DNA of 64,000 nucleotides. Source: Saprospiraceae bacterium. Its GTDB lineage: Bacteria; Bacteroidota; Bacteroidia; Chitinophagales; Saprospiraceae. Below, piece after piece: positions 1 through 8,296 of this stretch. Where the stretch lies: positions 784,501 to 848,500 of the forward strand of contig JADJJL010000003.1 of assembly GCA_016710265.1 (NCBI GenBank). The letters are read 5' to 3'. The notes under the pieces are model-generated. The model was not told the origin of the DNA. It did not search any database and saw nothing but the letters and a program-made list of their open reading frames with translations. Made by a program: the position numbers and the translations under genes. Position 1 is the first letter of the stretch. Every line of letters begins with the position of its first letter.

Positions 1-576
1 GTGCCAAGAAATATGACGCCAGCAGCTGGAATGTACCAGACATTGTTGCAAGGAGATGATCCTGGGATTGTCATTGAATGTTTGAATGCTTATCGCCTAA
101 AAGAGAAAATGCCAGAGAATCTGGGTGAATTTAATGTGCCATTGGGAAAGATCGAGATTTTGCAAGAAGGAGAAGATGTTACCATAGTAAGCTATGGTTC
201 ATGTATTCGGGTTGCTGAAAAAGCAATCGAAATGCTTTCAATCAAAGGTATTTCAATTGAATTAGTGGATATCCAAACTCTTTTACCTTTTGATCTTGGA
301 AATGAAATTTTGAAGTCACTTCAAAAAACAAATAAGCTATTAATTTTGGACGAGGATGTACCGGGAGGAGCAAGCGCATATATACTGCAACAAATTTTGG
401 AAAAACAAGGCGGATATCAATATCTTGATTCGGCTCCGGTGACCATCACAGCAGCGGAACATCGACCACCTTATGGAAGTGATGGCGATTATTTTTCTAA
501 GCCGAATGCGGAAGATATTGCAATGGCAGTTTATAATCTAATGGTTGAGTACGATCCGGCTCGATTTAATTTCTAA
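1..576 (+). CDS. E1 component beta chain of 2-oxo acid dehydrogenase (transketolase C-terminal part), 5' truncated
   Basis: The reading frame is open from the first base, so this is probably the 3' end of a longer gene; the GTG at base 1 is likely an internal valine. The 191 residues match the end of the pyrimidine-binding fold plus the transketolase C-terminal domain of branched-chain 2-oxoacid or pyruvate dehydrogenase E1-beta. Markers are GDDPGIVIEC near the start, VTIVSYGSCIRVAEKA in the middle, the LVDIQTLLPFD segment and the late ITAAEHRPPYG region. In Bacteroidota E1 alpha and beta are often fused in one chain, which would fit a truncated left part. The enzyme decarboxylates a 2-oxo acid with thiamine diphosphate and passes the acyl group to the lipoyl E2 subunit. 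Which 2-oxo acid is used cannot be told from this fragment. Confidence 0.8.
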   Translation: MPRNMTPAAGMYQTLLQGDDPGIVIECLNAYRLKEKMPENLGEFNVPLGKIEILQEGEDVTIVSYGSCIRVAEKAIEMLSIKGISIELVDIQTLLPFDLGNEILKSLQKTNKLLILDEDVPGGASAYILQQILEKQGGYQYLDSAPVTITAAEHRPPYGSDGDYFSKPNAEDIAMAVYNLMVEYDPARFNF

Positions 577-593
577 TATAAAAACAAGTTAAA

Positions 594-1304
594 GTGTCAG
601 ATTCTCTAGTGATTATTCCAACATACAATGAAATTGAAAACATCAATTCGATTGTACTGGCAGTGATGTCACTTGAGATCAAATTTGATGTATTGGTTGT
701 AGATGATGGTTCACCTGATGGTACAGCCAAAGCAGTGCTACAATTGCAAAAGGAATTTTCTGACCGGATCCATTTGATGGAAAGGAATAAAAAATCAGGC
801 TTGGGTACCGCTTATATTGCAGGATTTAGATGGGCTCTAGAAAAGAATTACCGTTATATCCTTGAAATGGATGCAGACTTTAGTCATCCTCCACAAAAGT
901 TAATTGAACTTAGAAATGCCTGCGTGACAGGAATTGCAGATGTTGCAATTGGATCCAGATACACAAAAGGTGGAGGTGTGGTCAATTGGCCTTTTATCAG
1001 ATTGGCACTTTCGAGAGGGGCTTCACTTTATGTCAGAATGATCACTGGTATGAATGTGATGGACCCAACTGCAGGTTTTGTTTGTTACAAAAGTGAAGTA
1101 TTGGAAAACATTGGACTTGATACCATTAAGTTCGTTGGTTACGCATTCCAAATCGAAATGAAATACAAGTCCTTTAAATTGGGCTATAAACTACATGAAA
1201 TTCCAATTTTATTTCCGGATAGGGTAAAAGGCAAGTCCAAGATGAATATTTTGATTATCCGTGAAGCCTTATGGGGCGTTTTCCAGATGAGATGGAGGGC
1301 ATAA
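594..1304 (+). CDS. polyprenol-phosphate mannosyltransferase (DPM1-like, GT2)
   Basis: A 236-residue GT-A glycosyltransferase without a C-terminal membrane domain, the length of soluble DPM1-type enzymes. The start is GTG, 17 bases after the previous stop. Visible motifs are IIPTYNEIENI at the N-terminus, VVDDGSPDGT for nucleotide-sugar binding, EMDADFSHPP (the metal-binding DxD-like element) and GSRYTKGGGV. Family members move mannose from GDP-mannose to a polyprenyl phosphate on the cytoplasmic membrane face, giving a donor for protein or glycan mannosylation outside the membrane. The short gap suggests co-transcription with the upstream dehydrogenase gene, with no obvious metabolic link. 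Confidence 0.85.
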   Translation: MSDSLVIIPTYNEIENINSIVLAVMSLEIKFDVLVVDDGSPDGTAKAVLQLQKEFSDRIHLMERNKKSGLGTAYIAGFRWALEKNYRYILEMDADFSHPPQKLIELRNACVTGIADVAIGSRYTKGGGVVNWPFIRLALSRGASLYVRMITGMNVMDPTAGFVCYKSEVLENIGLDTIKFVGYAFQIEMKYKSFKLGYKLHEIPILFPDRVKGKSKMNILIIREALWGVFQMRWRA

Positions 1305-1413
1305 GAATCCTGGCCTAATTCAGGCAATTGTCATGTAAGTGACTAATGCTTACCTTTTAAACTAATACATATTTATTTTTTTAATCTTTAAGTAGCAGTA
1401 TATAATAAAATTA

Positions 1414-1421
1414 TACATTTG
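1414..1421 (+). promoter_or_regulatory. candidate -7 box of the dcw promoter
   Basis: TACATTTG fits the Bacteroidota -7 consensus TAnnTTTG. It lies in the 325-base AT-rich gap before mraZ and would give a leader of about 200 bases. No convincing -33 TTG is seen at the usual distance, so this is only a candidate. The rest of 1305-1560 shows only a weak 5-bp inverted repeat near 1335 and no gene. Confidence 0.35.
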
Positions 1422-1560
1422 TACATGTATATATGTATATATTCCATATTAAGAGGACTTTACACTTGTAAAATGTCATCAAATTCTTGACACCCTGTCA
1501 TTATTTTGCTTACAAGCTGATCTTCAAGTAGATTAATATATAAATTTTTATAATTTTTAA

Positions 1561-1584
1561 TGGTAAAAAGTGGGTGAAAGTGGG
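1561..1584 (+). promoter_or_regulatory. MraZ-type operator: three TGG[T/G] boxes at 10-bp intervals
   Basis: TGGT at 1561, TGGG at 1571 and TGGG at 1581 stand exactly one helical turn apart, 46 bases before the mraZ start. MraZ proteins studied in other bacteria bind direct repeats of TGGGN separated by 5 bases at their own promoter, so this is very likely the autoregulatory site for the dcw operon. The first box is degenerate. Confidence 0.7.
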
Positions 1585-1629
1585 AAATCTTACTAATTTT
1601 GACCCATCAAACCAACGTGAGCTCAAAGA

Positions 1630-2082
1630 ATGTATAACCTGAGTGGAGAATATGAAGTCAAATTAGACGACAAAAGCAGATTGCGATTGCCTTCTAATCT
1701 GATGAAATTACTGGGTTCCCTCCAGGTGAACAGCTTTGTGGTCAACCGTGGTTTTGAGAAATGTCTGATCCTGTATCCACAGGACGTATGGGAAGAAAAG
1801 ACCAAAGAGGTCAATCAATTAAACCCATACAATATCAAGAATAGAGAATTTGCCAGATTTTTTTATAGAGGTGCAACGCAAGTTGAGCCGGATGCTTCCA
1901 TGCGCATTTTGATACCAAAGTCTTTGCAAGAACATGCTTTGATTGAATCTGATGTAATGCTTTTGGCTTACCACAATCAAATCGAGATTTGGTCTAAAGA
2001 AGAGTATCTAAAAATGGTAAAAAATGAGCCTTTGGATTTTGCTTCTCTGGCAGAGGAAGTTTTTAGACATAAAGATGTCTGA
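1630..2082 (+). CDS. mraZ: MraZ transcriptional regulator
   Basis: 150 residues, the usual MraZ length, with two SpoVT/AbrB-like halves. The first opens with GEYEVKLDDKSRLRLPSNL, the second contains ATQVEPDASMRILIPKSL; both carry the DxxxRxxLP signature of the fold. MraZ oligomerises into a ring and binds direct repeats upstream of its own gene to tune cell-wall and division gene expression. It is the first gene of the dcw operon here, and TGG boxes lie just upstream. Its last eight bases overlap the rsmH start. Confidence 0.95.
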   Translation: MYNLSGEYEVKLDDKSRLRLPSNLMKLLGSLQVNSFVVNRGFEKCLILYPQDVWEEKTKEVNQLNPYNIKNREFARFFYRGATQVEPDASMRILIPKSLQEHALIESDVMLLAYHNQIEIWSKEEYLKMVKNEPLDFASLAEEVFRHKDV

Positions 2083-2986
2083 AATTAAAAAGTATGAACA
2101 TCAGCCGGTGTTGCTGACCCCTTCAGTAGATGCATTGATTACTGACAAAAGTGGAATTTATGTCGATGCTACTTTTGGAGGAGGAGGTCACAGTAAAGAG
2201 ATTTTGAATCATTTAAACGATGACGGAAAACTTTATGCTTTTGATCGCGACATCGATGCATTGGACAATCAAATTTCTGACAAGAGATTGGTGTTGGTTA
2301 AATCGGATTTCAGGTATTTGAAAAAATATCTCAGGTATCTTGGAGTGACCAAAATCAATGGACTCTTAGCAGATCTGGGGGTTTCATCTTGGCATTTTGA
2401 TGCGGATCAAAGAGGATTTTCCTTTCAATCAGGAACTGCATTGGATATGCGAATGAATGTAGAGCAAGATTTAACGGCAGAGCTAGTTTTAAAGTCTTAT
2501 TCCGAAACTGAGTTGATCAAAATACTTACTGAATTTGGAGAAATTACAAATGCAAAACCTTTGGTTGCAAAATGGATCAAAGAAAGGAAGATGATAAACA
2601 TCAATACCTGTGATGCATTTGCCGATTGGTTAGATCCATTTGTGTACGGTAAAAGACAAAAGTACCTGGCACAGGTTTTCCAAGCACTGAGAATAGAAGT
2701 CAATGGTGAATTGGAAAGTCTAAAAGAATTGTTGATCCAATCCGGAGATCTTGTTCAAGCTAAGGGAAAATTAGTAGTGATTAGTTACCATTCTTTGGAG
2801 GACAGAATAGTGAAATCTTATTTCAAAGGAGAATGGCCAATAGATTCAAATGTAGATGTTTTTGGAAAGAGAAAAAAGATTTTTAAGCAAGTTAATAAAG
2901 AAGTAATAGTACCAGATCAAAAAGAAATTGAATTTAATAGCAGATCAAGATCTGCAAAAATGAGAGTAGGAGAAAAACAAATTTAA
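2075..2986 (+). CDS. rsmH: 16S rRNA (cytosine1402-N4)-methyltransferase
   Basis: 303 residues from the ATG at 2075, chosen because MSEIKKYEHQPVLL matches the usual RsmH beginning; the frame is open further upstream inside mraZ but that part is not RsmH-like. The SAM site is ATFGGGGHSKEIL, followed by FDRDIDAL. GLLADLGVSSWHFD, QVFQALRIEVN and VISYHSLEDRIVK are family hallmarks. The enzyme N4-methylates C1402 of 16S rRNA in the ribosomal P site. It overlaps mraZ by 8 bases and abuts the next gene without a gap, indicating translational coupling. Confidence 0.96.
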   Translation: MSEIKKYEHQPVLLTPSVDALITDKSGIYVDATFGGGGHSKEILNHLNDDGKLYAFDRDIDALDNQISDKRLVLVKSDFRYLKKYLRYLGVTKINGLLADLGVSSWHFDADQRGFSFQSGTALDMRMNVEQDLTAELVLKSYSETELIKILTEFGEITNAKPLVAKWIKERKMININTCDAFADWLDPFVYGKRQKYLAQVFQALRIEVNGELESLKELLIQSGDLVQAKGKLVVISYHSLEDRIVKSYFKGEWPIDSNVDVFGKRKKIFKQVNKEVIVPDQKEIEFNSRSRSAKMRVGEKQI

Positions 2987-3316
2987 ATGAATACGGAGTT
3001 TAATAAACCGCCAAAAATAGATAGAAAGAAGTATAGCAATATCCACACAATGTTGTTTTACAAAAATCTACCATTTATAGGATTAATTTTCGTATTGAGT
3101 TTTATTTATGCTGCAAATGTGCAGTATGCTGAAAAGCATTTGCAGAAAAGTCAGTTATTGCAAGAAGAGATTAAGGAATTGAAATGGGTGTATTGGTCGC
3201 TTAAATCCGGGATCATGTATCAGAGTATGGAAGGTCAACTTTCTAAAAAAGTGCAGGAGAGAGAAATATTTATTCGGGACGAAGCCCCCAGAAAAATTGT
3301 AAAGCTGGAGCAGTAG
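2987..3316 (+). CDS. ftsL: FtsL-like septal membrane protein
   Basis: A 109-residue bitopic protein. A basic N-terminus of about 28 residues is followed by one membrane segment (LPFIGLIFVLSFIYAANV, about residues 29-46) and a polar heptad-type region ending near LEQ. Sequence identity in this family is very low, so the call rests on topology, size and position between rsmH and ftsI, where ftsL normally sits. FtsL bridges FtsQ/FtsB and the FtsW-FtsI synthase. The start codon directly follows the rsmH stop. Confidence 0.75.
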   Translation: MNTEFNKPPKIDRKKYSNIHTMLFYKNLPFIGLIFVLSFIYAANVQYAEKHLQKSQLLQEEIKELKWVYWSLKSGIMYQSMEGQLSKKVQEREIFIRDEAPRKIVKLEQ

Positions 3317-3320
3317 CAAG

Positions 3321-5444
3321 ATGGATCGCAAGAAGGAATTATTGATCAGAGTGTATGTGATACTTGGCCTTTTTGGTTGTGTGGCTGCGTACATGATTTA
3401 CCATGCGATCAAAATTGTTGCTATCGAAGGTGATGAATGGAGACAAAAAGGTGAAGAGCTTTATTTTAAATTGGTCTCTATCGAAGCTGAAAGAGGCAAA
3501 ATATTATCCGATGATGGGAGTCCGCTCGCATTGTCATTACCGTTCTTTGAAATACGAATGGATACCAGAGCCAAAGGCTTAACATCCGAATTATTTAATG
3601 CCAAAGTTGATTCTTTGGCCGCCTGTCTTGTAAGAGATTTATACCAGGAAAAATCGCTCAATGAAGTAAAAAATTGGTTGGTTCGTGAGAGGAAGGCAAA
3701 GAATAGATATTTATTAATTGCGCGCTCATTAGATTATAATCAGCTTGAAGAACTTCGCACTTATCCAATCTTGAGATCGGGCCAAAATAAAGGAGGATTG
3801 ATTGTCATTAGAAAAGACAGAAGAGAAAAACCTTTTAAATTATTGGCGAGCAGAACGATTGGTCTAAAACGCGAAAATGCGCCTTCCATTGGTCTTGAAA
3901 GCTCTTTTGATCCTTGGTTGAAAGGAGAAGAAGGACAGCGCTTAATGAAGAAAGTTGGACCCGACTTATACCTTCCCGTGGATGAAGTTATAGAAATAGA
4001 AGCAAAACGCGGTAAGGATATCAAAACAACCATAGATATAGGAATTCAGGAAGTAGCAGAAGAAGCTCTCTCTGAAGCCATACTAAACCATGGGGCACAA
4101 AAAGGTTGTGCGGTGGTCATGGATGTGAAGACTGGAGCAATAAAAGCCATTGCCAATTTAGGTTTAGATGCCAGTGGCCAGATTGTGGAAGATTTTAACT
4201 ATGCACTTGGATATTCTACAGAGCCAGGGAGTACGATGAAACTTGCATCAGTTGCAGCCATGTTGGAAGAGGGAAAAGTGGATCTTAAAACTGCTGTTCA
4301 ACTCAATGGTGGAGAAGCCTATTTTTATAATAAAAAAATGAAGGATTCTGAATCACATGGTGTTGGTATGAGCGATTTGCAATATTCTTTTGAAAAATCT
4401 TCAAATGTTGGAATATCAAGATTGGCTTATGAAGTTTTTGGATCAGGAGAAGGGCAGAAAAAATTTGCAGAGTATTATAAAAAATTCAGATTACATAAAA
4501 AATCTGGAATAGAATTGGAAGGTGAATCAGTGCCCGTTGTTAAGCATCCTGTCGAGGACAAAGATAAATGGTATGGAACCTCAGTGCCTTGGATGAGTGT
4601 GGGATACGAAATTCAACTGACCCCTTTGCAGATTCTTAATTTCTACAATGCCGTGGCCAATCGTGGTGTCATGATGAAACCTTATATTGTCTCTCAAATT
4701 TTAGATGATGATAAAGTTGTAAAAGCAATAGAACCTAAAGTTTTACAGCAAGAATTATTTTCCGAAAAAACACTTACTCAGTTGAATATTTTATTGGCTG
4801 GAGTAGTCACCAATGGAACGGGTAAAGTGATTCAATCAGAACAATTTAATATTTCTGGTAAAACCGGCACAGCAGTTACCAATTATTATTTGACTGGTTT
4901 GGAGCAAAAACAATATCAAGCTTCTTTTTGTGGTTTTTTTCCTTCTGAAAACCCAATATATAGTTGCATCGTGGTCATTTATAACCCTACACAAGGTGGA
5001 TATTATGGAGGGCAGGCAGCAGCACCCGCATTTCTAAAAATTGCTGACAAGTGTATGAGGGATAAAAAATTGGTTGCCACCTTGGTCAATGATCAGCCAA
5101 AGCCATTGCTGGCGAATGAAGTATTACCAGTAGGGAATCACGGTTTTTCAAAAGATTTTCAGAAATTGTTTAATCATATTGGACTACCGTTTCATGAAGC
5201 TAAAAATAATGAATGGGTGAGAACCATTTCTAATAATGATGGGATTTACACTTTGCCTCAACAAGTTGATATAAAAAAAGTCCCGGATTTGGCAGGAATG
5301 GGATTGAGAGATGCGCTTTACATTCTTGACAAACAAGGCGTTTTAGCGTCAGTGTCGGGTGTTGGAAAAGTGGTGTGGCAAAGTCTGGAACCAGGCGTAT
5401 TATGGACGGATCAAAATCGTAGGATTGAGATCCAATTACAATAG
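3321..5444 (+). CDS. ftsI: division-specific peptidoglycan transpeptidase (PBP3, FtsI)
   Basis: 707 residues with an N-terminal signal anchor (about 9-29), a dimerisation domain, and a class B transpeptidase domain with all three active-site motifs: STMK at 304-307 (nucleophile S304), SSN at 360-362 and KTG at 514-516. A single PASTA-like segment lies near residues 647-690 (KKVPDLAGMGLRDALYIL). The enzyme cross-links septal peptidoglycan in the periplasm together with FtsW, encoded four genes downstream. The start is ATG four bases after ftsL. The C-terminal PASTA domain is common in Bacteroidota FtsI but absent from the E. coli protein. Confidence 0.95.
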   Translation: MDRKKELLIRVYVILGLFGCVAAYMIYHAIKIVAIEGDEWRQKGEELYFKLVSIEAERGKILSDDGSPLALSLPFFEIRMDTRAKGLTSELFNAKVDSLAACLVRDLYQEKSLNEVKNWLVRERKAKNRYLLIARSLDYNQLEELRTYPILRSGQNKGGLIVIRKDRREKPFKLLASRTIGLKRENAPSIGLESSFDPWLKGEEGQRLMKKVGPDLYLPVDEVIEIEAKRGKDIKTTIDIGIQEVAEEALSEAILNHGAQKGCAVVMDVKTGAIKAIANLGLDASGQIVEDFNYALGYSTEPGSTMKLASVAAMLEEGKVDLKTAVQLNGGEAYFYNKKMKDSESHGVGMSDLQYSFEKSSNVGISRLAYEVFGSGEGQKKFAEYYKKFRLHKKSGIELEGESVPVVKHPVEDKDKWYGTSVPWMSVGYEIQLTPLQILNFYNAVANRGVMMKPYIVSQILDDDKVVKAIEPKVLQQELFSEKTLTQLNILLAGVVTNGTGKVIQSEQFNISGKTGTAVTNYYLTGLEQKQYQASFCGFFPSENPIYSCIVVIYNPTQGGYYGGQAAAPAFLKIADKCMRDKKLVATLVNDQPKPLLANEVLPVGNHGFSKDFQKLFNHIGLPFHEAKNNEWVRTISNNDGIYTLPQQVDIKKVPDLAGMGLRDALYILDKQGVLASVSGVGKVVWQSLEPGVLWTDQNRRIEIQLQ

Positions 5445-5465
5445 TTGATTTAATAAAAAAGTTCT

Positions 5466-6941
5466 TTGAAAGATTTATCCCAAATTTTACCCAATAAAAC
5501 TACTTTTTTTCTGAGTGGAAATGTAGAAAAAAAAGTAACTGGATTTAGTTTGGATTCAAGAAATGTTGAACCTGGTGAAATTTTTGTGGCCAAAAAAGGG
5601 ACTCAACTGGATGGACATAAGTATATACCTCAGGTTATTGAAAAGGGTATAAAGGTTATACTTTGTGAATACATGCCGGATGACCTTCAATCAGATATAT
5701 GTTATATTCAATCAAACGAATTAATGAATCTCTTGGCAGACATGCTTAGAGTTTATTATGAGGATCCTTCACAAAATTTGACTTTAATAGGTGTCACAGG
5801 TACCAATGGAAAAACGACGGTTTCTACTTTATGTTATGAACTTTTAATTTCATTGGGCTACAAAACTGGATTGATTTCCACAGTTGAAAATAAGTATGGT
5901 AATGTAGTTGAAAGTTCTACACACACCACACCTGATATAGTAAGTTTGTATCGATTGTTAAATAAAATGGTGGAAGCAGGTTGTAGTCATGTTTGCATGG
6001 AAGTCAGTTCACATGCCATTGATCAAGACAGAATCCTTGGATTACAATTTAAAGTTGCAGTATTTACCAATATCACGCAAGACCATTTAGATTATCATGG
6101 TACTTTTAAAAATTATATAGACGCAAAGAAAAAGTTCTTTGACAATTTGTCTAAAGATTCTATCGCAATTGTCAATGCTGATGATAAAAATGGATTGATC
6201 ATGGTGCAGAATTCAAAAAGCACAATTAAAACTTATGGTGTAAAAAACATAGCCGACTACAAGTTAAAAATATTGAACAATGCGATGGATGGATTGCATC
6301 TAAAGTTTCAAAACACAGAGTGGCATTCCAATTTGGCTGGAACTTTTAATGCTTCCAATCTGGCAGCGGTTTTAAGTATTGCACTGGAGCTTGGAGAAGA
6401 GGAACAAGAAGTTTTGGAAAAAATGTCAGGACTTCATAATGTCAGTGGACGTTTTGATTTGATCAGAGATGATGCGAATGGCAGGGTAGGAATTGTAGAT
6501 TATGCACACACGCCGGATGCAGTTGAAAAATTGCTTTTAAATGTGAGTGCAATTAGCAAACAAGACCAAAAAATCATAACCGTTTTAGGTTGCGGTGGAA
6601 ACAGGGATAAATCTAAAAGGCCAATGATGGCATCGGTAGCTGTTCGTTTAAGTGATCAATTGATACTCACATCAGATAATCCTAGGGATGAAGATCCTTT
6701 GCAGATTATTGAGGAAATGGAATCAGGAATAGACCCAAATGATTCACAGAAAGTTCTGGTCATACAAGATAGAGAGCAAGCCATAAAAACAGCATGTTCC
6801 ATTGCTCAAAAACAAGACATCATCATTGTTGCTGGCAAGGGTCATGAAAAATATCAGGAAATCAAAGGTGTAAAGATGCCTTTTGACGATTATCAAATTT
6901 TGAAAACATTTTTGTTAAAATTATATAAGAAAATAGAGTAG
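5466..6941 (+). CDS. murE: UDP-MurNAc-L-Ala-D-Glu:meso-diaminopimelate ligase
   Basis: 491 residues with the Mur ligase layout: N-terminal UDP-MurNAc domain, ATP domain with GVTGTNGKTT, and C-terminal domain. The SDNPRDEDP segment carries the DNPR motif typical of enzymes that add meso-diaminopimelate rather than lysine, so the peptidoglycan should be of the DAP type. The only start that keeps the N-terminus intact is TTG at 5466 (KDLSQILPNK follows), a less common start codon that may lower expression. The gene sits between ftsI and mraY with no murF between them, which is normal for Bacteroidota. Confidence 0.93.
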   Translation: MKDLSQILPNKTTFFLSGNVEKKVTGFSLDSRNVEPGEIFVAKKGTQLDGHKYIPQVIEKGIKVILCEYMPDDLQSDICYIQSNELMNLLADMLRVYYEDPSQNLTLIGVTGTNGKTTVSTLCYELLISLGYKTGLISTVENKYGNVVESSTHTTPDIVSLYRLLNKMVEAGCSHVCMEVSSHAIDQDRILGLQFKVAVFTNITQDHLDYHGTFKNYIDAKKKFFDNLSKDSIAIVNADDKNGLIMVQNSKSTIKTYGVKNIADYKLKILNNAMDGLHLKFQNTEWHSNLAGTFNASNLAAVLSIALELGEEEQEVLEKMSGLHNVSGRFDLIRDDANGRVGIVDYAHTPDAVEKLLLNVSAISKQDQKIITVLGCGGNRDKSKRPMMASVAVRLSDQLILTSDNPRDEDPLQIIEEMESGIDPNDSQKVLVIQDREQAIKTACSIAQKQDIIIVAGKGHEKYQEIKGVKMPFDDYQILKTFLLKLYKKIE

Positions 6942-6966
6942 GTTCTATTATCATTCTCAGGTTGGT

Positions 6967-7026
6967 TTTAACAGTTACAGCAGAGGATTGCAACCAAAGG
7001 GATTGGATCCCTGCTGTACTGTTAAA
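6967..7026 (+). promoter_or_regulatory. long stem-loop between murE and mraY
   Basis: The arm at 6967-6983 (TTTAACAGTTACAGCAG) is the reverse complement of the arm at 7011-7026 (CTGCTGTACTGTTAAA) apart from one extra base, giving about 16 paired bases with one bulge and a loop of 27 bases. No T-run follows, so it is not a typical intrinsic terminator. It fills almost the entire gap before mraY and ends 22 bases before its ATG, suggesting an RNA element that affects mraY translation, transcript processing or read-through. Confidence 0.6.
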
Positions 7027-7048
7027 TTTCCGATCACAACTAAAAACC

Positions 7049-8296
7049 ATGTTGTATTATTTATTTCAATTTATAGAAAAAATATTTCACCTTCCCGGAG
7101 GGAGATTGTTTAATTACATATCCTTCAGAGCTGGTTTGGCCGTAATCATTTCGTTGGTCATAACGATGTGGTTGGGCAACCGTATTATACGTTATCTAAA
7201 AAAATTGCAAATCGGTGAAACAGTAAGAGACTTAGGACTGACTGGCCAAAAGGAAAAAGAAGGAACGCCTACTATGGGTGGACTAATTATCATCTTAGGT
7301 ATTTTAGTTCCAAGTTTATTGTTGACCAGATTGGACAATGTGTATATTCAATTATTGTTATTCACCACCCTTTGGATGGGAATTATTGGATTTGCGGATG
7401 ACTATATAAAAGTTTTTCAGAAAGATAAACAAGGACTTAAAGCAGTATTTAAAATTTTAGGCCAGGTCGTTTTAGGATTGGTTATTGCCTTGGCCATGTT
7501 GTATCATGAAGATGTGGTCGTGCGGATGGCCAAATCTGAAGCCATGTATTTCAAATATGATATTCAGGAAGAAATTATAAATCCGGATAAACTCAATGAT
7601 CCACATGTATATGTGAAAACATCTCTGACCAATGTTCCATTTTTAAAAGGTAATCGTTTTGATTATGCATGGATCACACAATTCATGGGTGACAATGCAA
7701 GATCGCTAATTTGGATTTTATTTATTCCCATTGTTATTTTTATTGTGACGGCAGTTTCCAATGCTGCTAATCTGACTGATGGCTTGGATGGTTTGGCTAC
7801 AGGGGTGTCCGCCATAATTGCGGCCACGCTTGCCGTGTTGGCCTATGTATCAGGTAATGCGATCATTGCAGATTATTTGGATATTTTCTATTTGCCATTT
7901 ACCGGCGAGCTTGTCATTTTTGCAGCTGCATTTTTAGGATCTTGTGTAGGATTTTTATGGTACAATGCCTATCCTGCAAAAGTTTTTATGGGTGATACAG
8001 GTAGTCTTACCTTAGGAGGTATTATTGCAGTTTTAGCAATTGTTTTGCGCAAGGAACTATTAATTCCGCTTTTGTGTGGAGTGTTTCTAGTAGAAAACCT
8101 TTCAGTCATGATTCAGGTGAGTTATTTTAAATATACTAAGAGAAAATATGGAGAGGGTAGAAGAATTTTTTTAATGTCACCTTTACACCACCACTACCAG
8201 AAGTTAGGAATGCATGAAGCCACCATTGCTGTTCGATTTTGGATTATTACTTTGTTGCTGGCTGTTTTGACAATCATCACCTTAAAAATGAGATAA
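7049..8296 (+). CDS. mraY: phospho-MurNAc-pentapeptide translocase
   Basis: 415 residues from the ATG at 7049 (MLYYLFQFIEKIFHLPGGR); the frame is open back to 6962, but that segment is polar and coincides with the stem-loop upstream. It is a polytopic membrane enzyme with the conserved cytoplasmic motifs GTPTMGG, FADDYIK, NAANLTDGLDGLATG, VFMGDTGSL and the LHHHYQKLG histidine triplet. An insertion around residues 145-205 is usual for Bacteroidota MraY. It attaches phospho-MurNAc-pentapeptide to undecaprenyl phosphate to form lipid I. The stop overlaps the murD start by one base. Confidence 0.95.
   Translation: MLYYLFQFIEKIFHLPGGRLFNYISFRAGLAVIISLVITMWLGNRIIRYLKKLQIGETVRDLGLTGQKEKEGTPTMGGLIIILGILVPSLLLTRLDNVYIQLLLFTTLWMGIIGFADDYIKVFQKDKQGLKAVFKILGQVVLGLVIALAMLYHEDVVVRMAKSEAMYFKYDIQEEIINPDKLNDPHVYVKTSLTNVPFLKGNRFDYAWITQFMGDNARSLIWILFIPIVIFIVTAVSNAANLTDGLDGLATGVSAIIAATLAVLAYVSGNAIIADYLDIFYLPFTGELVIFAAAFLGSCVGFLWYNAYPAKVFMGDTGSLTLGGIIAVLAIVLRKELLIPLLCGVFLVENLSVMIQVSYFKYTKRKYGEGRRIFLMSPLHHHYQKLGMHEATIAVRFWIITLLLAVLTIITLKMR

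Noticed and set aside
1326..1362. Terminator after the mannosyltransferase gene
   Set aside because: Only a five-base stem with a nine-base loop and no proper T-run.
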